From assembly GCF_905397435.1 (NCBI RefSeq), contig NZ_CAJPVI010000078.1:1-33402 (forward strand): a stretch of 33,402 bases of DNA, in the 5' to 3' direction. Numbering within the stretch: position 1 is the first letter of the stretch; every line of letters begins with the position of its first letter. This DNA comes from Cupriavidus numazuensis (GTDB lineage: Bacteria > Pseudomonadota > Gammaproteobacteria > Burkholderiales > Burkholderiaceae). Positions 18,303 through 27,521 of the stretch are shown piece after piece. The position numbers were made by a program, and so were the translations under genes. The notes beneath the pieces were generated by a model that was given only the letters and a program-made list of their open reading frames with translations, was not told where the DNA came from and ran no database searches.

Positions 18303-18471
18303 TTACCGGTGACCGCCCCTGCGAAGCCAGTCGCGCGCGGCGCGGCTCATGGCGCCCGGCCCTGCCGCCGGCATGGCGGCCTCTGGCTGCGGCGACGGCG
18401 GGCTGGCCGTTGCGGTGGCTCTGGCGGCCGCGATAGACTGCGCAATCTGCTCTGACGATCAGTCCGGACAT
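18303..18471 (-). pseudogene. Small frame with probable single-base frameshift
   Basis: On the minus strand an ATG at 18471 sits seven bases after a strong AAGGAG ribosome binding site. In that frame the product (running to 18280) soon becomes Arg-rich and unnatural after MSGL. Removing the single A after the fourth codon would instead join MSGL to a protein-like frame (SSEQIAQSIAAARATATA, later MSRAARDWLRRGGHR) ending at TAA 18303, about 55 residues. Either the gene carries a one-base insertion, or there is a sequencing error, or the downstream frame is chance. The function is unknown. It lies just downstream of the LRAT-like gene on the same strand. Confidence 0.4.
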
Positions 18472-18505
18472 GGCTGGCTCCTTCGTGTTCTGAATGGAAA
18501 ACGTT

Positions 18506-18976
18506 TCAGGCGGTCCGCAGGCTGACCTGCAGGAAACTGGCGCAGAGCCGCAGCATCGTCTGCATCGCGGCGCGCGGATGGCGCAGGCAGGCTTCCACCT
18601 GCTCGCTGCGGCTTTCGCCGGACAGGCACCATGAGCAGAAGTGCTCGCAGTTATTGGAGAACAGGCAGTAGCGGTTCTCGCCCAGACGCGATCGCGCACG
18701 CGTCACCGCCTCGTTGCCGACAAAGCGGGCACACGGTTCCAGGCGAACAGCCACGGCACGCCCCGCGGCAAATGCCGCCAGGCTGAGTTCCTCCACCGGC
18801 CCGGTCTGCAGCGCGCGGGCGAAGCCGGCATAGTGGATCACGCGGCCTTGGCCGGCGTAGATGCCGTGATGCACGTAGCCCTGGCGGACGGTCACCAGAT
18901 GGGCGCCCAGCGGCAGGTCGGCGTCATGGCTCGCGCCGTCGCGGTATTCGTCTTGTTGTACGGGCTGGTGTGGCAT
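18506..18976 (-). CDS. LRAT-domain (NC) Cys/His protein
   Basis: A 156-residue protein with the LRAT/NlpC-P60-like circularly permuted thiol fold. The catalytic pattern is visible: first histidine in GYVHHGIYAG (His36), second in RVIHYAG (His48) and cysteine in SNNCEHFCSWC (Cys110). This NCEHF motif is the family hallmark. Relatives are acyltransferases, phospholipases or thiol hydrolases acting on lipids; the bacterial versions are mostly uncharacterised. Residues 130-156 (ACLRHPRAAMQTMLRLCASF) may form an amphipathic or membrane-associating helix. The ATG at 18976 is chosen because the domain begins soon after it; the extended frame upstream looks non-coding. It is divergent from the PP2C gene and probably co-transcribed with the small frame at 18471. 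Confidence 0.85.
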   Translation of the reverse strand: MPHQPVQQDEYRDGASHDADLPLGAHLVTVRQGYVHHGIYAGQGRVIHYAGFARALQTGPVEELSLAAFAAGRAVAVRLEPCARFVGNEAVTRARSRLGENRYCLFSNNCEHFCSWCLSGESRSEQVEACLRHPRAAMQTMLRLCASFLQVSLRTA

Positions 18977-19279
18977 GGCTGTCTCGGGTGTCTGGTTGCG
19001 GCAGTCATTGCCGCGTCGTTGCCAGACCTCTGCATGCACCATGCCAGGACGCCGATTTCCCGGCAGGACAACGTTTGCGGGAAAGCGGCGCTGCCGGAAC
19101 TGGGGAAACTGTCGTCGAGTGACCAACGCCATCGCCGCCATTCTGTTGGGTAACGCCCACCATCGCGCCAGCCTACCGTCGCCCAGATCGATTCCCATGT
19201 CCCGGCGCCAACTTGCGGATGACGCCCGCCACTGCGGACGCCCCGGGTCGATCCACGCCCGTCGAGCGGCGGGACCACG
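18977..19279. other. Intergenic region before the PP2C gene
   Basis: About 300 bases between the divergent LRAT and PP2C units. The long frames crossing it on both strands are Arg/Pro-rich shadows without ribosome binding sites. I see no clear promoter, terminator or RNA structure. Confidence 0.45.
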
Positions 19280-19393
19280 GTGATCAACTTTTACGAGACG
19301 AAGAACAACTTCTATGCTGGTCAGATGGGCAACGCGTTCCAGACGTGGATATCCGGAAACGACCGGATTTCGCGCGGAAGGAGGGTATCTTGA
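19280..19393 (+). CDS. Possible 37-residue peptide upstream of PP2C
   Basis: A GTG-initiated frame whose product (INFYETKNNFYAGQMGNAFQ, then TWISGNDRISRGRRVS) looks protein-like and is less GC-rich than its surroundings. Its TGA overlaps the TTG start of the PP2C gene. The ribosome binding site before the GTG is weak (GGCGGGA). The frame stays open upstream to 19230 without an ATG. It may be a short leader peptide coupled to PP2C, the remnant of a longer gene, or chance. I recognise no family. Confidence 0.3.
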   Translation: MINFYETKNNFYAGQMGNAFQTWISGNDRISRGRRVS

Positions 19394-20169
19394 CTGGCGT
19401 GACGCAATTCCGCTGGGCTTCGGCAGCCTGCACCGACGTTGGGCGCGTTCGCGAGCGCAATGAGGACGCTTGCCTGGATCTGCCGGACCTGGGAATCTGG
19501 GTCGTGGCCGATGGCATGGGCGGCCATGCCGTTGGCGATTTCGCGAGCCAGGCCGTCACGCAAGCGCTGGCGGCGCTTCCGCCACGGCCGATGCTGGAAG
19601 AACGGCTCGCCGACGTGGGCGCCGCGCTGCAGGACGTCAACCGCGCGCTGATTGCCGAGGCCGCGCGCCTGCAGGTACGGTGCGTCGGCACCACCGTCGT
19701 TGCGCTGGCCACCGGCGACCGCCGTTGCGGCTACCTATGGGCCGGCGACAGTCGTCTCTACCGGCTGCGCGCCGGGCGGCTGCAGCGCCTGACGCGCGAC
19801 CACAGCCAGGTAGAGCGGCTACTCGCGCGCGGCCTCATCACCGCCGAAGAAGCGCGACACCATCCGGCGCACAACACCATCACGCGTGCCGTTGGCGCGG
19901 CCGATACGCTATTGCCCGAGCAATTGTTCGTGGATGTCGCCGACGGCGACGTATTCCTGCTTTGCAGCGATGGATTGAGCAACGAGGTCGAAGACGACGC
20001 CATTGCATCCTTGCTTGCCGCGGGCGGCGACCTGGATGCCATTGCCCAGTCACTGGTAAAGACCGCGCTGGACCACGGCGGCCATGACAACGTCACCGTA
20101 GTGGTAGTACGGGCAGAGGATCCTTATGGATCGGATATGACGCTGGTAAACCCGGAAGTCGAAGGGTAA
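19390..20169 (+). CDS. PP2C-type serine/threonine protein phosphatase
   Basis: A 259-residue single-domain PPM/PP2C phosphatase, dependent on Mn or Mg. Motifs in order: RVRERNEDA (about 19-27), VVADGMGGHAVGDFAS (39-54) with metal-binding Asp41 and Gly42, VRCVGTTVVAL, WAGDSRLYRLRAG, LTRDHSQVERL, LLCSDGLSNEVED and the final GGHDNVTVVVV with a metal-binding aspartate. Catalytic residues are complete, and length matches Stp/PrpC/PppA-like enzymes. The TTG at 19390 is chosen because AAGGAGGG lies at 19378-19385, a near-perfect ribosome binding site; the ATG-started extension would begin in non-coding sequence. No Hanks-type kinase, FHA or type VI secretion gene is present here, so its partner is unknown. 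It converges with the LysR gene 16 bases away. Confidence 0.92.
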   Translation: MTGVTQFRWASAACTDVGRVRERNEDACLDLPDLGIWVVADGMGGHAVGDFASQAVTQALAALPPRPMLEERLADVGAALQDVNRALIAEAARLQVRCVGTTVVALATGDRRCGYLWAGDSRLYRLRAGRLQRLTRDHSQVERLLARGLITAEEARHHPAHNTITRAVGAADTLLPEQLFVDVADGDVFLLCSDGLSNEVEDDAIASLLAAGGDLDAIAQSLVKTALDHGGHDNVTVVVVRAEDPYGSDMTLVNPEVEG

Positions 20170-20185
20170 TCAACCTGCGGCCCCT

Positions 20186-21133
20186 TTAACCCGCTTCCGC
20201 CTCCAACCTCGGCAACTGCGGCAAATCCGTCGCCACCTCCGCAATCATCCTCCGTATCCACATCACGTCCGGCGCCGCATGGCACCGCTCATGCCAGAGC
20301 TGGTAGAACCGCATGCGCGGGAACGTGACCGGTGACGGCACCATCCGGATCGGCAGGTACTGCGCATAATGCGCAGCAAACTGACGCCCGGTCGTGAACA
20401 CCATATCGGTCTTCATCAGCACATAGGGCACGAGCCCGAAGTACGGCAACGTCACCTGGATATTGCGCTTGTACCCTTGCTCGGCGAGCGCCTGATCAAT
20501 CATGCTGCGCTGCATCGAAGCATACGGTGCAGGTGCCAGATGGGGCATTTCCAGGTAGTGCTTCAGCGTCAGTCCCTTGCGCGCCAGCGGATGCTGGGCG
20601 CCGAGCATGCAAACCACTTCGTCATCGAACAACGGCGAGATATGCAGATGCTCGGGCGGCGACAGCCAGTTGCCGATGACAATGTCGAGTTGCCCCTGCT
20701 CCAGGTCTTCGAGGAAATCCCCCGACGAAGTCATCGGATGCACGAACAGCTTGGCGCCGGGCGCCAAACGGCGCACGCGCTCGACAATGTTCGGCAGGAA
20801 GAAGGCGTCCAGGTAATCCGGGGCGCCAAGGTGAAACGTCCGCGTGGTCGTAGCCGGATCGAACTGCTGCGGCGGACGCGCGATGCGGTCCATCGCCGCC
20901 AGGCTCTGCTCTGCCAGCGCCAGCAATTCCCGGCCGCGCTCGGTCGGCACCATGCCGTTTTTGCCCCGCACCAAAATGGCGTCGCCCGTGATCTCCCGCA
21001 GGCGCTTGAGCGTATTGCTGATCGCCGGCTGCGACTGGCCCAGGCGCACGGCCGTACGGGTCACGCTCTGCTCGGTCAGCAGGGTGTGGAGCACCCGCAG
21101 CAAATAGGTATCGAGATGGTCGCGTCCGTGCAT
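20186..21133 (-). CDS. LysR-type regulator divergent from the xanthine dehydrogenase genes
   Basis: A 315-residue LysR-type transcription factor. The winged helix-turn-helix is at about residues 10-68 (SVTRTAVRLGQSQPAISNTL and KRLREITGDAILVRG). The effector domain follows from about 95 (FHLGAPDYLDAFFLPNIVER), with the NodD/PcpR-like motif DFLEDLEQGQLDIVIGNW. Length is typical. The ATG at 21133 is chosen by the family N-terminus (MHGRDHLDTYLLRVLHTLL); the long upstream extension overlaps xdhA control DNA. Its divergent position makes it the likely regulator of the xdhABC-deaminase cluster, perhaps responding to a purine or urate; that is inferred from context only. Confidence 0.92.
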   Translation of the reverse strand: MHGRDHLDTYLLRVLHTLLTEQSVTRTAVRLGQSQPAISNTLKRLREITGDAILVRGKNGMVPTERGRELLALAEQSLAAMDRIARPPQQFDPATTTRTFHLGAPDYLDAFFLPNIVERVRRLAPGAKLFVHPMTSSGDFLEDLEQGQLDIVIGNWLSPPEHLHISPLFDDEVVCMLGAQHPLARKGLTLKHYLEMPHLAPAPYASMQRSMIDQALAEQGYKRNIQVTLPYFGLVPYVLMKTDMVFTTGRQFAAHYAQYLPIRMVPSPVTFPRMRFYQLWHERCHAAPDVMWIRRMIAEVATDLPQLPRLEAEAG

Positions 21134-21353
21134 GGCAATAGGGGTCCTGCCGGCGTGCGGCCGGGAGGCTGGCGTGGGGGAAGGGAACGGCGCATAGTGT
21201 ATGTCACGCAACCCGCCATTGGTCAATCCGCCGTGATAAGGGGACAGCGGACCCCCATGGACGGGCATCCTGATGGGGCATATCACCTGGGCTGAATATT
21301 GCATGAAACGCGCCGGTGCTATGTTTCCGCCATCACAGAACGAGATGAAGACC

Positions 21354-22856
<1,503 letters not shown>

Positions 22857-22868
22857 GGAGAGATCGGC

Positions 22869-25223
22869 ATGAACAAGCAAACCGAACCGTTCCTGCTCGA
22901 CGCCAGCGTGGCCGACGAGGCCGTGCCGCAAGTCGGCATCTCGCGTCCGCACGAATCGGCGCACCTGCATGTAGCAGGCACCGCGACCTATACCGACGAT
23001 ATTCCCGAGCTCGCCGGCACGCTGCACGCGGCGCTCGGCATGAGCAGCCGCGCCCATGCTCGCATCAAGTCGATCTCGCTCGACAAGGTGCGTGCCGCGC
23101 CGGGCGTGGTCGACGTGCTGACCGTGGATGACATCCCCGGCGTCAACGACTGCGGCCCGATCATCCACGACGATCCGATCCTCGTGCGCGACGTGGTGCA
23201 GTTCATCGGCCAGCCGATCTTCGTGGTGGTCGCCACATCGCACGACGCGGCGCGCCGCGCGGCGCGACTGGGCGTGATCGAATACGAAGACCTGCCACCG
23301 GTGCTCTCGCCCGAGGCCGCGCACGCGGCTGGCAGCTACGTGCTGCCGCCGATGCACCTGACCCGCGGCGAGCCGCAACAACATCTGGCCGCTGCCGCGC
23401 ACCGCGACGCCGGCAAGATCCACCTCGGTGGACAGGAGCAGTTCTACCTCGAAGGCCAGATCGCCTACGCCGCGCCGCGCGAGAACGACGGCATGCACGT
23501 GTGGTGCTCGACCCAGCACCCGACCGAGATGCAGCACGCCGTGGCTCACATGCTGGGCTGGCACGCGCACCAGGTGCTGGTGGAATGCCGTCGCATGGGC
23601 GGCGGCTTCGGCGGCAAGGAATCGCAATCGGCCATGTTCGCGTGCTGCGCAGCACTGGCAGCGTGGAAGCTGCTGTGCCCGGTCAAGCTTCGTCCGGACC
23701 GCGACGACGACATGATGATCACCGGCAAGCGCCACGACTTCGTGTTCGATTTCGACGTCGGCCATGACACCGATGGCCGCATCGAAGGCGTGCAGATCGA
23801 GATGGTGTCGCGCGCCGGCTTCTCGGCCGACCTGTCGGGCCCGGTGATGACCCGCGCGATCTGCCACTTCGATAATGCCTACTGGCTGCCGAACGTGCAG
23901 ATCGACGGCTACTGCGGCAAGACCAACACGCAGAGCAATACCGCATTCCGCGGCTTCGGCGGCCCACAGGGCGCATTCGCGATCGAGTACATCCTCGACA
24001 ATGTGGCGCGCAATGTCGGCAAGGACTCGCTCGATGTGCGCCGCGCCAACTTCTACGGCAAGACCGAGCGCAACGTCACGCCGTATGGCCAGACCGTGGA
24101 AGACAACGTCATCCACGAGCTGATCGACGAACTCGTGACGACCAGCGAATACCGCGCGCGCCGCGAGGCCACGCGTGCGTTCAATGCGACGAGCCCGGTC
24201 CTGAAGAAAGGCATCGCGATCACGCCGGTGAAGTTCGGCATCTCGTTCAACGTGGCGCACTACAACCAGGCCGGCGCGCTCGTGCATGTGTACAACGACG
24301 GCTCGGTGCTGGTGAATCACGGCGGCACCGAAATGGGCCAGGGCCTGAACACCAAGGTTGCAATGGTAGTGGCGCATGAACTCGGCATTCGCATGGAACG
24401 CGTGCGCGTGACCGCGACGGATACCAGCAAGGTGGCGAACACCTCGGCGACTGCGGCATCGACCGGCGCCGACCTGAACGGCAAGGCCGCGCAGGACGCC
24501 GCGCGCCAGATCCGCGAGCGCCTGGCCGAGTTTGCCGCGCGCAAGGCCGGCGTGACGCCGGACAGCGTGCGCTTCAACGACGATCTCGTGATCGCCGGCG
24601 AGCTGCGCGTGTCGTTTGGCGACCTCGCCCGCGAAGCGTACGTGGCACGCGTGCAGCTCTGGTCGGACGGCTTCTACACGACGCCCAAGCTGCATTGGGA
24701 CCAGAAGAAGCTGCATGGCCGCCCGTTCTACTACTTTGCCTACGGTGCGGCGTGCTCCGAGGTGCTGGTCGACACGCTGACCGGCGAATGGAAGCTGCTG
24801 CGCGCCGATGCGCTGCACGATGCAGGCAAGTCGCTGAACCCGGCCATCGACATCGGCCAGGTCGAAGGCGCCTTCATCCAGGGCATGGGCTGGCTGACGA
24901 CCGAGGAACTTTGGTGGAACAAGGACGGCAAGCTGATGACGCATGCCCCGTCCACCTACAAGATCCCGACGATCAACGACTGCCCCGAAGACTTCAACGT
25001 GCGCCTGTTCCAGAACCGCAACGTGGAAGACAGCATCCACCGCTCCAAGGCTGTGGGCGAGCCGCCGCTGCTGCTGCCGTTCTCGGTGTTCTTCGCGATC
25101 CGCGACGCAATCGCGGCCGTGGGTGACTATCAGGTCAACCCGCCGCTGCGCGCGCCGGCTACCAGCGAAGCCATCCTGGACGCTGTCGAAGCCGTGCGCG
25201 AAGCTGCCGCACAGCCGGCCTGA
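22869..25223 (+). CDS. xdhB: Xanthine dehydrogenase large subunit (molybdenum cofactor)
   Basis: A 784-residue catalytic subunit that hydroxylates hypoxanthine to xanthine and xanthine to urate. The aldehyde-oxidase/xanthine-dehydrogenase a/b hammerhead region is N-terminal (about 20-135). Cofactor-binding motifs include RRMGGGFGGKESQ (about 239-251) and FRGFGGPQG (about 359-367), the latter with the purine-positioning arginine. The C-terminal GEPPLLLP motif holds the catalytic glutamate near residue 730. Length matches bacterial XdhB. The start is supported by an AGGAG ribosome binding site ten bases upstream within the 12-base gap after xdhA. It needs XdhC for loading of sulfurated cofactor; xdhC is the next gene, after a 168-base gap. 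Confidence 0.97.
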   Translation: MNKQTEPFLLDASVADEAVPQVGISRPHESAHLHVAGTATYTDDIPELAGTLHAALGMSSRAHARIKSISLDKVRAAPGVVDVLTVDDIPGVNDCGPIIHDDPILVRDVVQFIGQPIFVVVATSHDAARRAARLGVIEYEDLPPVLSPEAAHAAGSYVLPPMHLTRGEPQQHLAAAAHRDAGKIHLGGQEQFYLEGQIAYAAPRENDGMHVWCSTQHPTEMQHAVAHMLGWHAHQVLVECRRMGGGFGGKESQSAMFACCAALAAWKLLCPVKLRPDRDDDMMITGKRHDFVFDFDVGHDTDGRIEGVQIEMVSRAGFSADLSGPVMTRAICHFDNAYWLPNVQIDGYCGKTNTQSNTAFRGFGGPQGAFAIEYILDNVARNVGKDSLDVRRANFYGKTERNVTPYGQTVEDNVIHELIDELVTTSEYRARREATRAFNATSPVLKKGIAITPVKFGISFNVAHYNQAGALVHVYNDGSVLVNHGGTEMGQGLNTKVAMVVAHELGIRMERVRVTATDTSKVANTSATAASTGADLNGKAAQDAARQIRERLAEFAARKAGVTPDSVRFNDDLVIAGELRVSFGDLAREAYVARVQLWSDGFYTTPKLHWDQKKLHGRPFYYFAYGAACSEVLVDTLTGEWKLLRADALHDAGKSLNPAIDIGQVEGAFIQGMGWLTTEELWWNKDGKLMTHAPSTYKIPTINDCPEDFNVRLFQNRNVEDSIHRSKAVGEPPLLLPFSVFFAIRDAIAAVGDYQVNPPLRAPATSEAILDAVEAVREAAAQPA

Positions 25224-25241
25224 CGCGCGCGCCTGCCGGGC

Positions 25242-25285
25242 CCGCCGGACTTTCCCCCCTTGATCGCCCCCCGGCGGACAAGGGG
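25242..25285. other. Nested inverted repeats between xdhB and xdhC
   Basis: Two alternative perfect 7-base-pair stems overlap in the gap: CCGCCGG (25242-25248) with CCGGCGG (25271-25277), and CCCCTTG (25256-25262) with CAAGGGG (25279-25285). They are mutually exclusive. No T-run follows. They could lower transcription into xdhC or set mRNA processing, but the local GC bias makes chance pairing possible. Confidence 0.35.
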
Positions 25286-25391
25286 CCGGCCGCCCGCGCA
25301 GGTGCGCGCCACCTCGCCGACAGGCAACCATCGACAACAGCACTGACAACGAGACCGGCGCCAGCCGGCGTTACCGACCAAAGGCCCCGAC

Positions 25392-26384
25392 ATGCAGGAT
25401 GCACCGCTCAAACCCTTCCGCTTCGCCGACGCCGCCCGCATGGTGCGCACCGGCGTTCCCGTCGCGATGGTCACCATCGTCGAGGTCAAGGGCTCCGCGC
25501 CGCGCGAGCCGGGCATCCGCATGCTGGTCAGCGCCAACGATCTCGTCGGCACCATCGGCGGCGGGCATCTCGAATGGCGCGGCATGGATATCGCGCGCGC
25601 CATGCTGAACGAGGGCAAGGAGCAGCGCCGCATCGAGCGCATTCCATTGGGCCCGGCGCTGGGACAGTGCTGCGGCGGCGTGGTGCAACTGGCGTTCGAA
25701 GTGCTAGGGCAGGACGACCTGCACTGGCTGGATGCCGTAGAGGCCGCTTTTTCCGCGGGCAAGTCGCTGCAACGCACGGTGCCGGTTCGCGGTGCCGTCA
25801 CCGCGGCGGAAAGCCGTGCGGTGATCGCGTCGGTCACGCTGGAAGCGGATGGAGCCTGGACCGACACGCTGGTTCCCGACGAAATGCATGTGGTGCTGTT
25901 CGGCGCGGGCCACGTCGGCCATGCGCTGGTCAAGGTGCTGGCCAATCTGCCGTGCCGCGTGCACTGGGTCGACGAACGCGACACGCTGTTCCCGGCCGGA
26001 CTGCCCGATAACGTCGAGCCCGAGGCCAGCGACACGCCTGAAGCCGTTGTCGCGCAGGCCCCCGCGGGCAGCTATTTCCTGGTCATGACGCACAGCCACG
26101 CGCTGGACCAGACCCTGTGCGAAGAGATCTTCCGGCGCACGGACTTCGCGTATTTCGGCCTGATCGGCTCCAAGACCAAGCGCGCGCGCTTCGAACACCG
26201 GCTGGAGGACCACGGCGTCGACCCGGCCCGCTTCCCGGAAATGACTTGCCCGATGGGGGTATCAGGGATCACAGACAAGGCACCGGCTATGATTGCGGTA
26301 GCCATCGTCGCCCAGCTGCTGCAGGTCCGCGACCAGCGCCTCGCCGCGCTGCACGCGAGCCACGGGGAGACGGTGCATCCGTAA
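25392..26384 (+). CDS. xdhC: Xanthine dehydrogenase accessory protein (MoCo insertion)
   Basis: A 330-residue chaperone that binds molybdenum cofactor, promotes its sulfuration and inserts it into XdhB; it is not part of the mature enzyme. The N-terminal XdhC/CoxI domain carries KGSAPREPGIRMLV and GTIGGGHLEW (about 37-65) and GPALGQCCGG, whose paired cysteines include the residue implicated in cofactor binding in relatives. A C-terminal Rossmann-like domain starts with VVLFGAGHVGHALVKVL and continues to YFGLIGSKTKRARFEHRL and the PMGVSGITDKAP region. Length is typical. The next gene begins 20 bases after the stop, so they are probably one transcript. Confidence 0.95.
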   Translation: MQDAPLKPFRFADAARMVRTGVPVAMVTIVEVKGSAPREPGIRMLVSANDLVGTIGGGHLEWRGMDIARAMLNEGKEQRRIERIPLGPALGQCCGGVVQLAFEVLGQDDLHWLDAVEAAFSAGKSLQRTVPVRGAVTAAESRAVIASVTLEADGAWTDTLVPDEMHVVLFGAGHVGHALVKVLANLPCRVHWVDERDTLFPAGLPDNVEPEASDTPEAVVAQAPAGSYFLVMTHSHALDQTLCEEIFRRTDFAYFGLIGSKTKRARFEHRLEDHGVDPARFPEMTCPMGVSGITDKAPAMIAVAIVAQLLQVRDQRLAALHASHGETVHP

Positions 26385-26404
26385 CCACAAGACCGAGGCC
26401 CCAC

Positions 26405-27460
26405 ATGACCATCGATGCCGCGCTGGCGGACAAGATCCGCCGTACTCCCAAGGCAGAACTGCACGTGCATATCGAAGGCACGCTCGAACCCGAGCTGATC
26501 TTCCGGCTGGCCCAGCGCAATCACGTGAACCTGCCCTACCCCAGCGTCGAGGCCTTGCGCGCGGCCTATGCGTTCACCGACCTGCAGTCGTTCCTGGATA
26601 TCTACTACGCCGGTGCCAGCGTGCTGCTGACCGAAGAGGATTTCTTCGACATGACCATGGACTACGTCAAGCGCGCCGTCGCCGACAATGTCCGTCATGC
26701 CGAGATCTTCTTCGATCCGCAAACCCATACGTCTCGCGGCGTGCCGATCGGCACCGTGATCGACGGTATTGCCGACGCACTGGCCCAGGCGCGCACCGAA
26801 TACGATTTCTCGAGCAGCCTGATCCTCTGCTTCCTGCGCCACCTGTCGGAGGAAGACGCGTTCGCCACGCTGGAAGCCGCGCTGCCGTACCGCGACCGCT
26901 TTGTCGGCGTCGGGCTGGACTCGTCGGAAAAGGGCAACCCGCCCGAGAAGTTTGCGCGCGTATTCGCGCGTGCTCGTGAACTCGGCCTGCACCTCGTCGC
27001 CCATGCCGGCGAGGAAGGTCCTGCGCAGTACGTCACCGACGCGCTGGACATCCTCAAGGTCGAGCGCATCGACCACGGCGTGCGTTCGATCGACGATGCC
27101 GCGCTGATCGAGCGCCTGGCGCGCGAGCGCGTCGCGCTGACGGTGTGCCCGCTGTCGAACCAGAAGCTCAAGGTGCATCCGGACCTGAGCGCGCACCCGC
27201 TCAAGCGCATGCTCGATGCCGGCGTCGTGATCACGCTGCATTCGGACGACCCGGCCTACTTCGGCGGCTATATGAACGCCAACTGGGAAGCCACGTTCGC
27301 AGCGCTGCCGCTTGACGCGGCCGACGCCCACAAGCTCGCGCGCAACAGTTTTGAAGCGGCCTTCCTGCCCCCGGCGCAGAAGGCCGAGTTCCTGGCGGAG
27401 GTCGACCACTTCTGGTCGGCCGCGCCGACGTCCCCGCCTGCCACGGCCCCCGCGGCCTGA
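26405..27460 (+). CDS. Adenine deaminase, ADA-family type
   Basis: A 351-residue metal-dependent purine deaminase of the adenosine deaminase superfamily. Zinc ligands and catalytic residues are His20 and His22 (ELHVHIEGTLEPE), His200 with Glu203 (AHAGEEGP), His224 (RIDHGVRS) and Asp281 (LHSDDPAYFGGY). Two features point to adenine rather than adenosine as substrate: HIEG in place of HLDG in the first motif, and DDPAYFGGY in place of the adenosine-type DDP motif. Both match the Aah1/PA0148 adenine deaminase branch. The reaction would be adenine to hypoxanthine plus ammonia, feeding XdhAB. Automatic annotation often labels this family adenosine deaminase. The ATG at 26405, with AGG upstream, fits the family start. 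The Ala/Pro-rich C-terminal tail is probably disordered. Confidence 0.88.
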   Translation: MTIDAALADKIRRTPKAELHVHIEGTLEPELIFRLAQRNHVNLPYPSVEALRAAYAFTDLQSFLDIYYAGASVLLTEEDFFDMTMDYVKRAVADNVRHAEIFFDPQTHTSRGVPIGTVIDGIADALAQARTEYDFSSSLILCFLRHLSEEDAFATLEAALPYRDRFVGVGLDSSEKGNPPEKFARVFARARELGLHLVAHAGEEGPAQYVTDALDILKVERIDHGVRSIDDAALIERLARERVALTVCPLSNQKLKVHPDLSAHPLKRMLDAGVVITLHSDDPAYFGGYMNANWEATFAALPLDAADAHKLARNSFEAAFLPPAQKAEFLAEVDHFWSAAPTSPPATAPAA

Positions 27461-27521
27461 GCGGCGCATACCAATGGTCTGGCCCTGCGCGTGCGCGCCG
27501 GCCAGGCCCGAGAGACAGACC

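Noticed and set aside
18167..18505. tRNA-Arg as an integration site for a mobile element
   Set aside because: No integrase, no duplicated tRNA 3' end and no change in base composition downstream were seen.
21280..21299. ATAT-N12-ATAT as a LysR-type binding site for the xdh promoter
   Set aside because: Position is suitable, but the half-sites are self-complementary and short, and a chance match is likely; no second site supports it.
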